Shown: positions 27,454-36,923, counted from the first letter of the stretch. The stretch is 64,000 nt of DNA from Legionella bozemanae (GCF_001648595.1 NZ_LBAW01000010.1:62001-126000); one strand, 5' to 3'. Notes: generated by a model not told the origin, from the sequence alone. Made by a program: numbers and translations.

Positions 27454-28346
27454 TGAACAAAAAGATTTTAGTTTTAGGCAGTACAGGAATGCTGGGAAAT
27501 GCTGTATTTAGATTTTTAAGTACTAATCAACAGTTTCAGGTATTCGCAACAATGCGTCATACTCAAGATAAACGATTTTTTGAAACCGAATTACACGATC
27601 ACATAATAACTAATGTGGATGTGCTTAATAATGATGCATTGATGGATGTATTTGCGGAAGTTAATCCTGATATTGTCATTAATTGCATTGGCTTAATTAA
27701 ACAACACGCCATTGCAAAAGATCCTTTAATAACGCTGCCTATTAATGCGATATTGCCGCATCGTCTTGTTAAATTATGCACTTTATCCGCTGCGCGTTTA
27801 ATCCATATAAGTACTGATTGTGTTTTCTCTGGACGAAAGGGAATGTATAAAGAAACCGATTTGTCTGATGCTGAAGATTTATATGGAAAATCTAAATTTA
27901 TAGGCGAGTTAAATGATTTGACGAATGCCGTGACTCTTAGAACATCAATAATTGGCCATGAATTAAATAGTAATTACGCATTAATTGATTGGTTTTTATC
28001 ACAACAAGGAAGTATTAAAGGATATAAAAAGGCAATTTTTTCCGGTTTACCAACAATCGAGTTAGCTCGAGTAATTGCCGAGTTTGTTATTCCTAATGAT
28101 AACCTTTCAGGTTTATACCATGTATCAGCAGATCCAATTGACAAATTTAGCTTACTTAAATTGGTAGCAGAGACCTATGGCAAAGTAATTGATATCATTC
28201 CTGATGAGCAGTTATGTATTGATCGCTCACTTGATTCAACGCGCTTTAAAGAGGCAAGCGGCTATATTCCTCCTTCTTGGCCGGATTTAATTTTGAAAAT
28301 GAAGGCTTTTAACCGTTTCAATTTGGATACCAAATCTCATGTTTGA
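27450..28346 (+). CDS. RmlD-like sugar-nucleotide 4-reductase (WbvR/QnlB type)
   Basis: 298 aa extended SDR. The Rossmann loop is GSTGMLGNAVFRFL (about residues 9-22), with STDCVFSG (about 122-129), and an intact YGKSK (about 144-148) provides the catalytic Tyr and Lys. FnlB/WbjC of the L-FucNAc pathway is about 370 aa with an extra C-terminal domain. This shorter form is closer to the reductase of UDP-L-QuiNAc synthesis, and this is the basis for preferring that product. It overlaps both neighbours (4 and 8 bases) and is part of a tightly coupled operon. Confidence 0.82.
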   Translation: MMNKKILVLGSTGMLGNAVFRFLSTNQQFQVFATMRHTQDKRFFETELHDHIITNVDVLNNDALMDVFAEVNPDIVINCIGLIKQHAIAKDPLITLPINAILPHRLVKLCTLSAARLIHISTDCVFSGRKGMYKETDLSDAEDLYGKSKFIGELNDLTNAVTLRTSIIGHELNSNYALIDWFLSQQGSIKGYKKAIFSGLPTIELARVIAEFVIPNDNLSGLYHVSADPIDKFSLLKLVAETYGKVIDIIPDEQLCIDRSLDSTRFKEASGYIPPSWPDLILKMKAFNRFNLDTKSHV

Positions 28347-29346
28347 CAATAAAATATTAATGATTACCGGGGGAACAGGTTCGTTTGGGCATACAGTGCT
28401 AAAACGTTTCCTGGATACTAATGTAAAAGAAATTCGCGTTTTTAGCCGCGATGAAAAAAAACAAGAAGATATGCGTATTGCTTTAGCCAACGATAAAGTC
28501 AAATTTTATCTTGGTGATGTACGCGATTACGAAAGTTTACAACATGCGACAGCAGGAGTAGATTATATATTTCATGCCGCAGCATTAAAACAGGTTCCTT
28601 CTTGTGAATTTTACCCCATGGAAGCAGTTAAAACGAATGTCATTGGCACCGAGAATGTTCTAAATTCAGCGATTGCAAATGGGATAAAACGCGTGGTAGT
28701 TTTGAGCACAGATAAAGCAGTATATCCAATTAATGCAATGGGAATGTCTAAGGCAATTGCAGAAAAAATTATGATTGCGAAATCGCGAATGATACCTGAC
28801 TCAGGCCCACTCATTTGTGCTACCCGCTATGGTAATGTTATGGCGTCCCGAGGCTCTGTCATTCCTCTTTTTATTAATCAGATAAAATCCAGAGAACCGT
28901 TAACCATCACCGATGCAAATATGACGCGTTTTCTGATGTCACTCGAAGACTCTGTAGATTTAGTATTGTATGCCTTTCAATATGCGCAACAAGGCGATAT
29001 TTTTGTACAAAAATCACCCGCTTCCACAATTGGCGATCTTGCTCAGGCTTTAAAAGAATTATTTAATTACGATAAGCCAATAAAGATTATTGGTACACGT
29101 CATGGTGAAAAACTTTATGAATCATTAGTGTCACGCGAAGAAATGGCCAAAGCAGAAGATTTGCAGCGCTATTATCGCATCCCTGCTGATAATCGCGATT
29201 TGAATTACAAAAAATACTTTGTTGAAGGTGAAGAGCATATTTCTGAGTCAGATGATTACACGTCTCATAATACTGAGAGACTGGATGTAGCAGGTATAAA
29301 GAAACTGCTTTTACAACTAGATTATGTTAGGAATGAACTCCAATGA
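28339..29346 (+). CDS. fnlA: UDP-GlcNAc 4,6-dehydratase/5-epimerase (FnlA/WbjB)
   Basis: 335 aa, the first enzyme of the UDP-2-acetamido-2,6-dideoxy-L-hexose pathway. GGTGSFGHTVLKRFLD (about residues 11-26) binds NADP, FSRDEKKQEDMR (about 36-47) is the family signature, and STDKAVYP (about 121-128) holds the Thr/Asp/Lys triad. MGMSK stands where other SDRs have YxxxK; Met there is normal for this inverting dehydratase group. GTRHGEKLYE (about 253-262) is also typical. Its reading frame overlaps the next gene by four bases. Confidence 0.93.
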   Translation: MFDNKILMITGGTGSFGHTVLKRFLDTNVKEIRVFSRDEKKQEDMRIALANDKVKFYLGDVRDYESLQHATAGVDYIFHAAALKQVPSCEFYPMEAVKTNVIGTENVLNSAIANGIKRVVVLSTDKAVYPINAMGMSKAIAEKIMIAKSRMIPDSGPLICATRYGNVMASRGSVIPLFINQIKSREPLTITDANMTRFLMSLEDSVDLVLYAFQYAQQGDIFVQKSPASTIGDLAQALKELFNYDKPIKIIGTRHGEKLYESLVSREEMAKAEDLQRYYRIPADNRDLNYKKYFVEGEEHISESDDYTSHNTERLDVAGIKKLLLQLDYVRNELQ

Positions 29347-30473
29347 TAAAGGTAATGAGTATAGTAGGTACAAGACCTGAATTAATCAAAATGAGCCGGG
29401 TTATTGCAGAATTAGACAATCAAGTTCATCATGTGTTAGTTCACTCAGGCCAGAATTATGATTATGAATTAAATCAAATATTTTTTGATGATCTTGAAAT
29501 ACGTAAGCCAGATTATTTCCTTGGCGTTACTGGTGAAACTGCAGCAAAAGCAATTGCTGATGTAATATCCAAAGCAGATGATGTGTTAGCAGCGGAAAAT
29601 CCAGATGCTGTATTGTTTTATGGGGACACCAATACCTGCTTGGCAGTAATTGCTGCCAAACGAAAAAAAATACCCGTCTTTCATATGGAAGCAGGTAATC
29701 GTTGTTTTGATCAGCGAGTTCCCGAGGAATTAAATCGAAAAGTTCTTGACCATTTAAGTGATATAAATATGGTCTTGACCGAACATGCTCGTCGTTATCT
29801 GATTTCCGAAGGCATCAGGCCAGAAACCATCATTAAAACAGGCTCTCATATGCAAGAAGTATTAGAGCATTATAAGCCCAAAATTCTGGCTTCTGATGTT
29901 TTGGTTCGTGAGCATTTAACAGAAAATAAATATTTTATTGTGAGCGCACACCGAGAAGAAAATGTTGATACTCCTGAAAACTTACATGATCTTCTTGAAA
30001 CCCTAAGAGCACTTGCTGAAACCTATAGATACCCAATTATTGTTTCTACCCATCCGCGCACACAGAAACGCTTAGAAGCTTTTAGTGACTATAAGGATCA
30101 TGAATTAATTCGTTTTGTTAAACCCTTTGGCTTTCTTGATTACATTAAGCTACAAATGAATGCTTTTTGTATCCTTTCAGATAGCGGTACAATTACTGAG
30201 GAATCCTCCATCTTGAATTTACCCGCCGTAATGATTCGTTATGCGCATGAACGACCCGAAGGAATGGATGTTGGTACATTGATTATGAGTGGATTAAAAA
30301 AAGACAAGGTCTTAGATGCAGTACATGTCGTCACCAGTCAAAGTGATTCCACACAGCGCATCATACCTGTAGTTTCTGATTATCAGGATAGAGGAGCGGT
30401 ATCAAAGCAGGTAGTCAGGATTGTTCTGAGCTATATTGATTACATCAATCGTACCGTATGGTCTAAATATTAG
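29343..30473 (+). CDS. fnlC: UDP-sugar 2-epimerase of the L-QuiNAc/L-FucNAc pathway (FnlC/WbjD)
   Basis: 376 aa member of the WecB/NeuC fold. VGTRPELIKMSRVIAEL (about residues 8-24) is the non-hydrolysing epimerase opening. HMEAGNRCFD (about 115-124), SAHREENVD (about 201-209) and LSDSGTITEESSIL (about 278-291) line the active site. It inverts C2 of the 4-reduced intermediate to give the L-quinovosamine or L-fucosamine nucleotide. It is the last gene of the tightly overlapping 26218-30473 unit; 99 bp separate it from the next gene. Confidence 0.92.
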   Translation: MIKVMSIVGTRPELIKMSRVIAELDNQVHHVLVHSGQNYDYELNQIFFDDLEIRKPDYFLGVTGETAAKAIADVISKADDVLAAENPDAVLFYGDTNTCLAVIAAKRKKIPVFHMEAGNRCFDQRVPEELNRKVLDHLSDINMVLTEHARRYLISEGIRPETIIKTGSHMQEVLEHYKPKILASDVLVREHLTENKYFIVSAHREENVDTPENLHDLLETLRALAETYRYPIIVSTHPRTQKRLEAFSDYKDHELIRFVKPFGFLDYIKLQMNAFCILSDSGTITEESSILNLPAVMIRYAHERPEGMDVGTLIMSGLKKDKVLDAVHVVTSQSDSTQRIIPVVSDYQDRGAVSKQVVRIVLSYIDYINRTVWSKY

Positions 30474-30572
30474 GAGCTATGCTGTATACATCAAAAAATA
30501 AAATTAAAGATTTATAATGGGTTTGATGTTACTATTGCGTTATTTTATTAAGATTTATTAAAGGTGCATAGT

Positions 30573-30779
30573 ATGCAATTTATTTTAGCATTCTCATTTT
30601 TCATCTGGTTTACTGATGCCTATGCATATTTAGATCCAGGGACAGGTAGTTTATTTATTCAGTCAACTATCGCTGCGATTGCTGGCGGGATTTTTATACT
30701 AAAAACATATTGGCATAAGCTGAAGGCAAAGTTATTTTCAAAAAGGGAAAAAGCTAAAGATGCAAACGATGGTGAATAA
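30573..30779 (+). CDS. Small membrane protein with YLDPGTGS motif (68 aa)
   Basis: The product starts MQFILAFSFFIWFTDAYA, a signal peptide or first helix. It then carries YLDPGTGSLFIQ (about residues 19-30), a hydrophobic helix STIAAIAGGIFILKTYW and a basic, charged tail (KLKAKLFSKREKAKD). The ATG at 30573 is chosen over an upstream GTG because AAGGTG lies six bases before it. From memory, small proteins with this motif recur next to kinase/methyltransferase fusions and sulfatase-fold proteins in polysaccharide loci. Both are present here. Its last 20 bases overlap the next gene. The role is unknown. Confidence 0.8.
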   Translation: MQFILAFSFFIWFTDAYAYLDPGTGSLFIQSTIAAIAGGIFILKTYWHKLKAKLFSKREKAKDANDGE

Positions 30780-32175
30780 TTGCAGTGCGCAGGTTTATAA
30801 AAAAAATGCCCATAAATCATCCTTTCGCGATCCTGGCAATCAGGTTTATAAAATAAACCATGAGATTTATCGCCAAATTAATCAGTCAGGGTACTCTGAT
30901 TACCAACAATTAATGCAATCAGGACTTTATGATAAACTTCAGTCATTGAACTATCTTATCCCCCACCGTGAAGTTTCAATTGATTTTGCATTAGATGAGC
31001 GCGCATTAGTTGTTCTAAAACCAGATAAAGTTGCATTCATTTCTTATTGTTATGAATGGTCTTTTTCACAGTTTAAAGATACTGCATTGTTGACGCTTGC
31101 AGTTGCAAAACTTGCCATTCAATATGGGATGATTCTAAAGGATGCGAGTGCTTATAATATTCAGTTTCATCAGGGTAAGCCTATTTTCATTGATACAGGC
31201 TCTTTTACAATCTATGAGGAAGGAACACCTTGGAGCGCCTACAACCAATTTTGTAAGCATTTTTTAGCTCCCTTGCTGCTCATGGCAAAAGTAGATATTC
31301 GCCTTGGTATCTCGATGAAACAGTATATTGATGGCATACCACTTGATTTTGCTAGCCAGATGTTGCCTTTTAAAAGTAAATTGTCTCCTTCTATATTTGC
31401 TCATATCCATGCGCATGCAAAATTACAGCAGAAATATGGCGATATCAATACTGTTAAAATTAACAAACGTAAAATAACTAAATTAGGTCTCTTAGGATTA
31501 TTAGACAATCTGAACTCATTAATAAAAAAATTAGAATGGTCCCCTATTAAAACAGAATGGGGAGACTACTATAATCAGACGAATTATTCTGATGCTGCAA
31601 CGAAGCACAAGGCTGAAATTATCAAACAGTTTATTGCGGAAACTCAGGCAAAATTAGTTTGGGATATGGGCGGCAATAATGGTTTTTACAGCCGAATCAT
31701 CTCGAGTCTTGGAGCCCAAGCTATATGTTTCGATATCGACCCTGTAGCAGTGGAAACGAATTATCAAAAAGTAAAAAAAGATAAAAGCGGACTTATCTTA
31801 CCTCTCCTGCAAGATTTAACCAACCCAAGCCCTGCATTAGGCTGGGAACAAAATGAGCGCTGTGGTTTACAAGAAAGGGCAAATGCTGATTTAGTGATGG
31901 CATTGGCTCTGATACATCACCTGGCAATATCCAATAATGTTCCTTTAGAGCGTATTGCAGAATATTTTTCTAATTTAGGTGAATATTTAATTATTGAGTT
32001 TGTCCCTAAAGAAGATTCGCAAGTACATCGTCTTTTAGCGAGTAGAGAAGACATTTTTCCACAATATGAGATGAGCTCGTTTAAAAAATATTTTTCCCGC
32101 TATTACCATATCTTGGAAGAATGTCCTGTTTTAGAAACTTGCCGAACAATTTTTTTAATGAAAAAGATAAAATAA
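30760..32175 (+). CDS. Kinase-like/SAM-methyltransferase fusion protein (NoeA-like)
   Basis: 471 aa. The N-terminal half has LKDASAYNIQF (about residues 126-136) followed by IFIDTGSF (about 142-149), with the spacing of a kinase catalytic loop (D-x4-N) and metal-binding D-x-G. The His that usually precedes is Lys, so it is atypical. The C-terminal half starts a Rossmann SAM site VWDMGGNNGFYSR (about 303-315) with the acidic ICFDIDPVAVE (about 325-335) and ALALIHHLA (about 381-389). It overlaps the YLDPGTGS gene. A substrate in the polysaccharide or its lipid carrier is inferred from location only. M4 (30769) is an alternative start. Confidence 0.78.
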   Translation: MQTMVNNCSAQVYKKNAHKSSFRDPGNQVYKINHEIYRQINQSGYSDYQQLMQSGLYDKLQSLNYLIPHREVSIDFALDERALVVLKPDKVAFISYCYEWSFSQFKDTALLTLAVAKLAIQYGMILKDASAYNIQFHQGKPIFIDTGSFTIYEEGTPWSAYNQFCKHFLAPLLLMAKVDIRLGISMKQYIDGIPLDFASQMLPFKSKLSPSIFAHIHAHAKLQQKYGDINTVKINKRKITKLGLLGLLDNLNSLIKKLEWSPIKTEWGDYYNQTNYSDAATKHKAEIIKQFIAETQAKLVWDMGGNNGFYSRIISSLGAQAICFDIDPVAVETNYQKVKKDKSGLILPLLQDLTNPSPALGWEQNERCGLQERANADLVMALALIHHLAISNNVPLERIAEYFSNLGEYLIIEFVPKEDSQVHRLLASREDIFPQYEMSSFKKYFSRYYHILEECPVLETCRTIFLMKKIK

Positions 32176-32316
32176 GTAACTCACGAGACTATTGCGAGAA
32201 TGTAGCCACAGTTATCTATTTAAATCTGAAAAGGGCTGTCACAGCTTATTTACTACCTTTAAGAAAAGTGCCTTTAAGATATGAATAAGTAATGGCTTAT
32301 TTTTCTGAGCATAGAT

Positions 32317-33519
32317 CTATTGTCTTTGCATAGAATATGATCTTTTAACTTTCTTTAAAGCAACGTTGAATTGCTTAAAAAATGCTCCCTGCATCCCTGG
32401 CAGTTCAATAAACTTATACGTACATGAGGCGATAGGAATAAGAAGCCCTATTATTAGAAAACTTACTAAAAATTTAACGATAAGATCAGAATATAAGATA
32501 TTAGGATACACTGCATTATTAACCAGTTTTAATACTAAATATTGCATTAAATAAATACTATAGCTAATTTGTCCTAGAGCTACTAAGGGCTTGGATTGTA
32601 GTAGTTTGGGCTTTCCTAAAACAATACAAATAAAGAGGGAACTTGTTAAAAGGAAATGCTTGTAATTATAAACTTCCGGAGTAAAAATTGAGCCTATTAA
32701 CAGCGGCAATGAAAACCAAGAGAAAAATCTTGATAATCGGATGTTAACAGAGAAATTAGGAAAATAATGTACTATTAAAGCAGCGATACTACCTCCCATA
32801 AAAAACGGCCAAACAACTTTAGAAGAACTGTAAATGTAAAAATCACGCACAGCCAAAATAATTACAATAATTAATATGGCAATTCTTTTATTAGTCGAAT
32901 ATAAAGATATATAGTATAAGACAGGTAAAACTAAATAAAATCTCCACTCATAGCTTAATGACCATGCAATACCAATTAACTCCATTGCATTATATTTTTG
33001 AAAAACGAGGAGATCATAATTAGGTAAGTATAAATCGGTATTATGACCAATGAAACCGAAACTTAGGACATTAATACATCGTATAAAAGTATCCCAGATA
33101 AATACAGGAGTTCCCATATAATGCAAACTTAATAAAATGGTGCATAGGGATAAGAAGATATAAAGAGGCACAATTCTAAGAATACGTTTTTTATAAAAAT
33201 CTGTGGGATTAATTCCGCTTTGAAGCGCCTTTTTAGTAAATAAATAGGCAGTCAGAGCAAAAAATATTTGAACACCAAGTCCTCCTATTCGGTTGCCTGT
33301 GAGAGGAATGCCAGGAATTTGCAAGTAAGATAATAAAAATTGATTGACATGACAGGCCACTACAGCCAAAGCAGCCAATCCTCTTAATCCCTCCAGCGCT
33401 TGTTCATTATTGCGACCCGTATCAACAATATGAAATAAAGATCTCCAAGGAAGTACGCTAAGGAATGCAATAAGAAAAAAAATCATAAAAAAGAATACTT
33501 GGACTATGACGTGAAACAT
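32317..33519 (-). CDS. Acyltransferase family 3 (OafA/YrhL type)
   Basis: 400 aa integral membrane O-acyltransferase, predicted to acetylate a surface sugar from acetyl-CoA. GLRGLAALAVVACHV (about residues 43-57) is the family motif with the conserved Arg and His. About ten hydrophobic segments follow, and YEWRFYLVLP (about 190-199) is the second conserved block. An N-terminal extra helix (MFHVIVQVFFFMIFFL) is present. It lies opposite in strand to its neighbours, between the kinase-methyltransferase and sulfatase-fold genes. By role it resembles Lag-1 of L. pneumophila, which acetylates legionaminic acid, but the same substrate cannot be assumed. Confidence 0.9.
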   Translation of the reverse strand: MFHVIVQVFFFMIFFLIAFLSVLPWRSLFHIVDTGRNNEQALEGLRGLAALAVVACHVNQFLLSYLQIPGIPLTGNRIGGLGVQIFFALTAYLFTKKALQSGINPTDFYKKRILRIVPLYIFLSLCTILLSLHYMGTPVFIWDTFIRCINVLSFGFIGHNTDLYLPNYDLLVFQKYNAMELIGIAWSLSYEWRFYLVLPVLYYISLYSTNKRIAILIIVIILAVRDFYIYSSSKVVWPFFMGGSIAALIVHYFPNFSVNIRLSRFFSWFSLPLLIGSIFTPEVYNYKHFLLTSSLFICIVLGKPKLLQSKPLVALGQISYSIYLMQYLVLKLVNNAVYPNILYSDLIVKFLVSFLIIGLLIPIASCTYKFIELPGMQGAFFKQFNVALKKVKRSYSMQRQ

Positions 33520-33892
33520 AACTTATCCAATAAATTGTAAGACATTATAATATCCGTAGTCACCGCCACTATTTATATAAATCTGGTGTCAAATTACAGA
33601 AAATAAATTTGTACATAATTAAAAGGGCCTTCTATTATGCATGGGTTGGCCTTATTTTACTATAAGCTTGAGTAGACAAAGTATGCTAATTAATTTTGCA
33701 ATGGGGGCAAATGGGGTCAACAGTCTCAGCAAAGCAAGTTCATATTTCACACAACACAGTTGTTACCGAATATGTTAAGATACCCCCTCGTTTTTAATTT
33801 GCTGTTTAAATTAAGTGCATTATTTTTTTGGCCGAAATAGGACAAGGCTGGAACATAGAAATGAAACACTTTTATCCTAATGAGAAAAATAA
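33520..33892. other. Divergent intergenic region
   Basis: This 373-bp AT-rich gap lies between the acyltransferase start (leftward) and the sulfatase-fold start (rightward). It must contain both promoters. I see no gene, long palindrome or repeat family member. Confidence 0.5.
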
Positions 33893-35473
33893 ATGTTAGA
33901 CACCTTATATAAAAACTGGCGCTATTTATTCATAACTGCTTTCTTTTTAACAGCATTACTTACCGCATTTTTAGCGGATAATAGTATAAATATACTAAGC
34001 CCCGAAGCATTATTTAGTTATCTCATATTAATGCTATTAAGCCTTATACCTGGATGCATCATGGTTTTTGCTAGTGTGCACATCCGAATTTTAACCGCAA
34101 CGTTTCTAGTACTTTTGTTTATAATAAGTCAAATAAAAAGTTTTCCTGTTTTACCTTATGGATTAAAATACCGTTATGTAATACTTTTGGCTGCAATTTT
34201 TATTGCATGCATTTTCTATTACTTACGTCATTATTTAGACAAACTATTGTTTGTCTTTTTTGGAACACTATGGGTAGGAAGCTTTTTCATTTCCAAACAT
34301 CCTTTATTAACAGTACAAAATTTTAATCAAACAAAAAATCATACAAATTTGAATCTTCCTCCTTATATTGAAGTTGTTTTAGATGAGCATATTGGCCTGG
34401 AGGGAATATCTCCCAAAGACGATCAGAATAATCTTGCTTCTGTGTTAAAGGATAAATACATCAATCTAGGTTTTAGAGTGTATGGTAAAGCTTATAGCCG
34501 AGACTTTCGCTCTCTCGCTTCGTTTGCAAGTTTTTTAAACTTCAAACCTATTGATAACTTAAAAGATTATATTTTACATAACTATGAAGAAGATAGACAT
34601 ATTCTTACCCAAAATGCGCTTTTTGAAACTCTTTCAAACAAGGGATATGATATCAACATTATACAAAGCTCCTACTTAGATCTGTGTGCAAAAAATAAAA
34701 ACTTTAATTTGGTGAAATGTATAACTTATAAACATACTGCTCCTGTACCTGTAAATCCTGTGCTTAGCTCTAGCACAAAGTCTATTGCAATATTGGAACA
34801 AGTATTTTCTAAATTACGATTTAATTTTTCCAAAATTAAGAAAAGTAAAATCTGGTCTATGCTTCATTTACCTCAATCGGAAAATCAAAGTATATTGACT
34901 CCATCTACAGCCACTTACCAAGCGTTTAACGAGGTTGAGAAATTAGCAAAAACGGTACAAGTCAATAATGCCTATTTTATTCACTTACTCTTGCCACATG
35001 CTCCTTATGTATTTAATAAAAATTGTGAATATATTGGTGAAAGTCAAAACAAGACTAAGGCATATTTTGAGCAACTGGAGTGCACACACAAATTAATTGG
35101 CGCATTTTTAAAGACATTGGAGACAAATCAAAATACTAAAAATAGTATTATTGTCATCCACGGAGATCATGGTTCTAGAATAGAAGAACCGGACATCAGG
35201 TTAAACTATAAATTCACACCTGAGAATATTATCAAGAATTATAGTGCTTTTTTTGTGGTAAAAAACTCTTTTAATGAGCCAGGTTATGATCTGGCAGCTT
35301 TACCATTAGATTTTTTATTAAAAAACATTTTTACTAAAATAGAACGACCAACTCCTGATAGCATAAAAAAGACTATATATTTGCGCAGTGGAAAAGATTT
35401 TGATCTAGGAAAAAGAATAATGCCTAATTTTTCAAATGGAATTGTTTTGACTCAAAGTATAAAGAAAGCGTAG
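33893..35473 (+). CDS. Membrane sulfatase-fold protein (alkaline phosphatase superfamily)
   Basis: 526 aa: five hydrophobic segments in residues 10-135, then a large soluble domain expected in the periplasm. Family words are IEVVLDEHIGLEGI (about 162-175), HLLLPHAPYVF (about 364-374) and IVIHGDHGSR (about 420-429), the last matching the metal-binding DHG motif of sulfatases and LTA-synthase-like phosphotransferases. The usual Thr or Cys nucleophile is not obvious after LDEH, so chemistry may differ. It may transfer or remove a charged group (phosphate, sulfate, phosphoglycerol). It is the third member of the YLDPGTGS set. Confidence 0.82.
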   Translation: MLDTLYKNWRYLFITAFFLTALLTAFLADNSINILSPEALFSYLILMLLSLIPGCIMVFASVHIRILTATFLVLLFIISQIKSFPVLPYGLKYRYVILLAAIFIACIFYYLRHYLDKLLFVFFGTLWVGSFFISKHPLLTVQNFNQTKNHTNLNLPPYIEVVLDEHIGLEGISPKDDQNNLASVLKDKYINLGFRVYGKAYSRDFRSLASFASFLNFKPIDNLKDYILHNYEEDRHILTQNALFETLSNKGYDINIIQSSYLDLCAKNKNFNLVKCITYKHTAPVPVNPVLSSSTKSIAILEQVFSKLRFNFSKIKKSKIWSMLHLPQSENQSILTPSTATYQAFNEVEKLAKTVQVNNAYFIHLLLPHAPYVFNKNCEYIGESQNKTKAYFEQLECTHKLIGAFLKTLETNQNTKNSIIVIHGDHGSRIEEPDIRLNYKFTPENIIKNYSAFFVVKNSFNEPGYDLAALPLDFLLKNIFTKIERPTPDSIKKTIYLRSGKDFDLGKRIMPNFSNGIVLTQSIKKA

Positions 35474-35566
35474 CGTCCTATACATTATATTGTTGAGCGC
35501 ATTAAATTGATTGAATGAGAGTGCCATTAAATAAAAAAGCCAAAAGAATATGGGCAAAAGTTTAAA

Positions 35567-36847
35567 TCATCGACTTATAAGCGTAACTAAATGTTTCGTG
35601 TCACAATATTTAAACATGCTTACTGCCCCTGCAACCGCAAAAAGTATTGGAATAAAAAAGCTAAAATTGATCCCAGTAAATTCAATGATTAAAACTATTG
35701 CTGTGATGGGCATTTTTTGAGCGGCAGCAAGAAATGCTGCTCCTCCAATAACAGCAAAAGCCGATATAGATATAGGAACACCTGGCAGCAAATAACTCCA
35801 AAGAATGCCTAAAACGACAGCCATTAAAGCGCCGTTTGCCAGAGAAGGAGTCAAAAGCCCTCCAGAAGCACCAGCTTGTACACTGGTACAGACAATTAAA
35901 ATTCTAAGTATTAGGACAGCTACGGCAATTCCAAGTCCTAATATATTCCCATCAAATCCTAATTGCGCTGCAGAGCGCCCATTTCCTATTATCTCCGGGA
36001 AATAGATAGCTAATAAACCGATAATGAAAAAATTAAATAAACACGATACAATTATTTTCCAATTTCGCGGCGCTCGGCTTTGAGCTCTATTCGTAATCAC
36101 TTTAAACCAATAAGCAGAAAAACCAAAAATGGGACCAGAAAGAATAGCCCAAATGACTATAGAGGGATCGAGTCTTAAATTAGGGATATGATATAATGAT
36201 TGATTACCAAGGCCAATCCAGGAGATAACCACTGCTATAGCGGAAGTAGTAATCGCAGGGATTACTGCAAACCAGTGAAAAGAGCTTAAGAGAACTTCTA
36301 AAGTAAACATAGCACCACCAAAAGGAACATTATAGACTGCAGCCAATCCTGCTCCAGCAGCACACGCTACAAGTATTTGACTCTCTTTAGGATGCAGCTT
36401 CATTTTATTAGTCAACCAACATGCAAAAGTAGCGCCAAACTCACGAGGAGCGACTTCTCGTCCCATAGGAGAACCCAAGGCAACAGTAATAATTTGGAGT
36501 AGTACATGAACTAAAGTAGTTTTTATTGGCATGTACGGCCTGGGTGATTTAATTGCATTAGCAATACTAACTAAAGGACTACCATAACGAAAAACCGCCC
36601 ACCAACCAAAACCGGCAATGAGGCCGCACAAAAGAAGAGCTACTACTCTTCTTGGTGCAGTCGAACCAGTGACAACTTCAAGAAAATGCTCGTCTGCCAG
36701 AATAGGAAATACTGTATGTTCATAGGCTAAGTGCTGAATAAAATGCAACAATATGGCTAAAAACATCCCTCCAAAACCAGAAACAATCCCAATAAAAATT
36801 GTGGCAATAAAAAGAAGATGCCATCGGGATGTTAAATGTTTGGTCAT
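35567..36847 (-). CDS. ClC-family chloride channel/antiporter
   Basis: 426 aa inner-membrane protein with about ten or more hydrophobic segments. GSPMGREVAPREFGA (about residues 123-137) is the second ClC filter motif. The external gating Glu of GRE is kept but the following GP is VAP, a variant. The first motif is close to YGSPLVSI (about 68-75), where GSGIP is expected, and AFAVIGGAAFLAA (about 361-373) resembles the third. The family exchanges chloride for protons and helps in acid stress. A long perfect stem-loop lies upstream. Transport mode is uncertain because of the filter changes. Confidence 0.85.
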   Translation of the reverse strand: MTKHLTSRWHLLFIATIFIGIVSGFGGMFLAILLHFIQHLAYEHTVFPILADEHFLEVVTGSTAPRRVVALLLCGLIAGFGWWAVFRYGSPLVSIANAIKSPRPYMPIKTTLVHVLLQIITVALGSPMGREVAPREFGATFACWLTNKMKLHPKESQILVACAAGAGLAAVYNVPFGGAMFTLEVLLSSFHWFAVIPAITTSAIAVVISWIGLGNQSLYHIPNLRLDPSIVIWAILSGPIFGFSAYWFKVITNRAQSRAPRNWKIIVSCLFNFFIIGLLAIYFPEIIGNGRSAAQLGFDGNILGLGIAVAVLILRILIVCTSVQAGASGGLLTPSLANGALMAVVLGILWSYLLPGVPISISAFAVIGGAAFLAAAQKMPITAIVLIIEFTGINFSFFIPILFAVAGAVSMFKYCDTKHLVTLISR

Positions 36848-36923
36848 GAACTACTCCTTAAGTTATCTATTCATCACAAATTCAAAATCCTGGTGAAAAA
36901 ACAGATTTGAGCTCAGGTTAGGT

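Noticed and set aside
28339-29346. Missing catalytic Tyr in FnlA
   Set aside because: Met in this place is normal for the inverting 4,6-dehydratase group, unlike the His in the 24412 protein.
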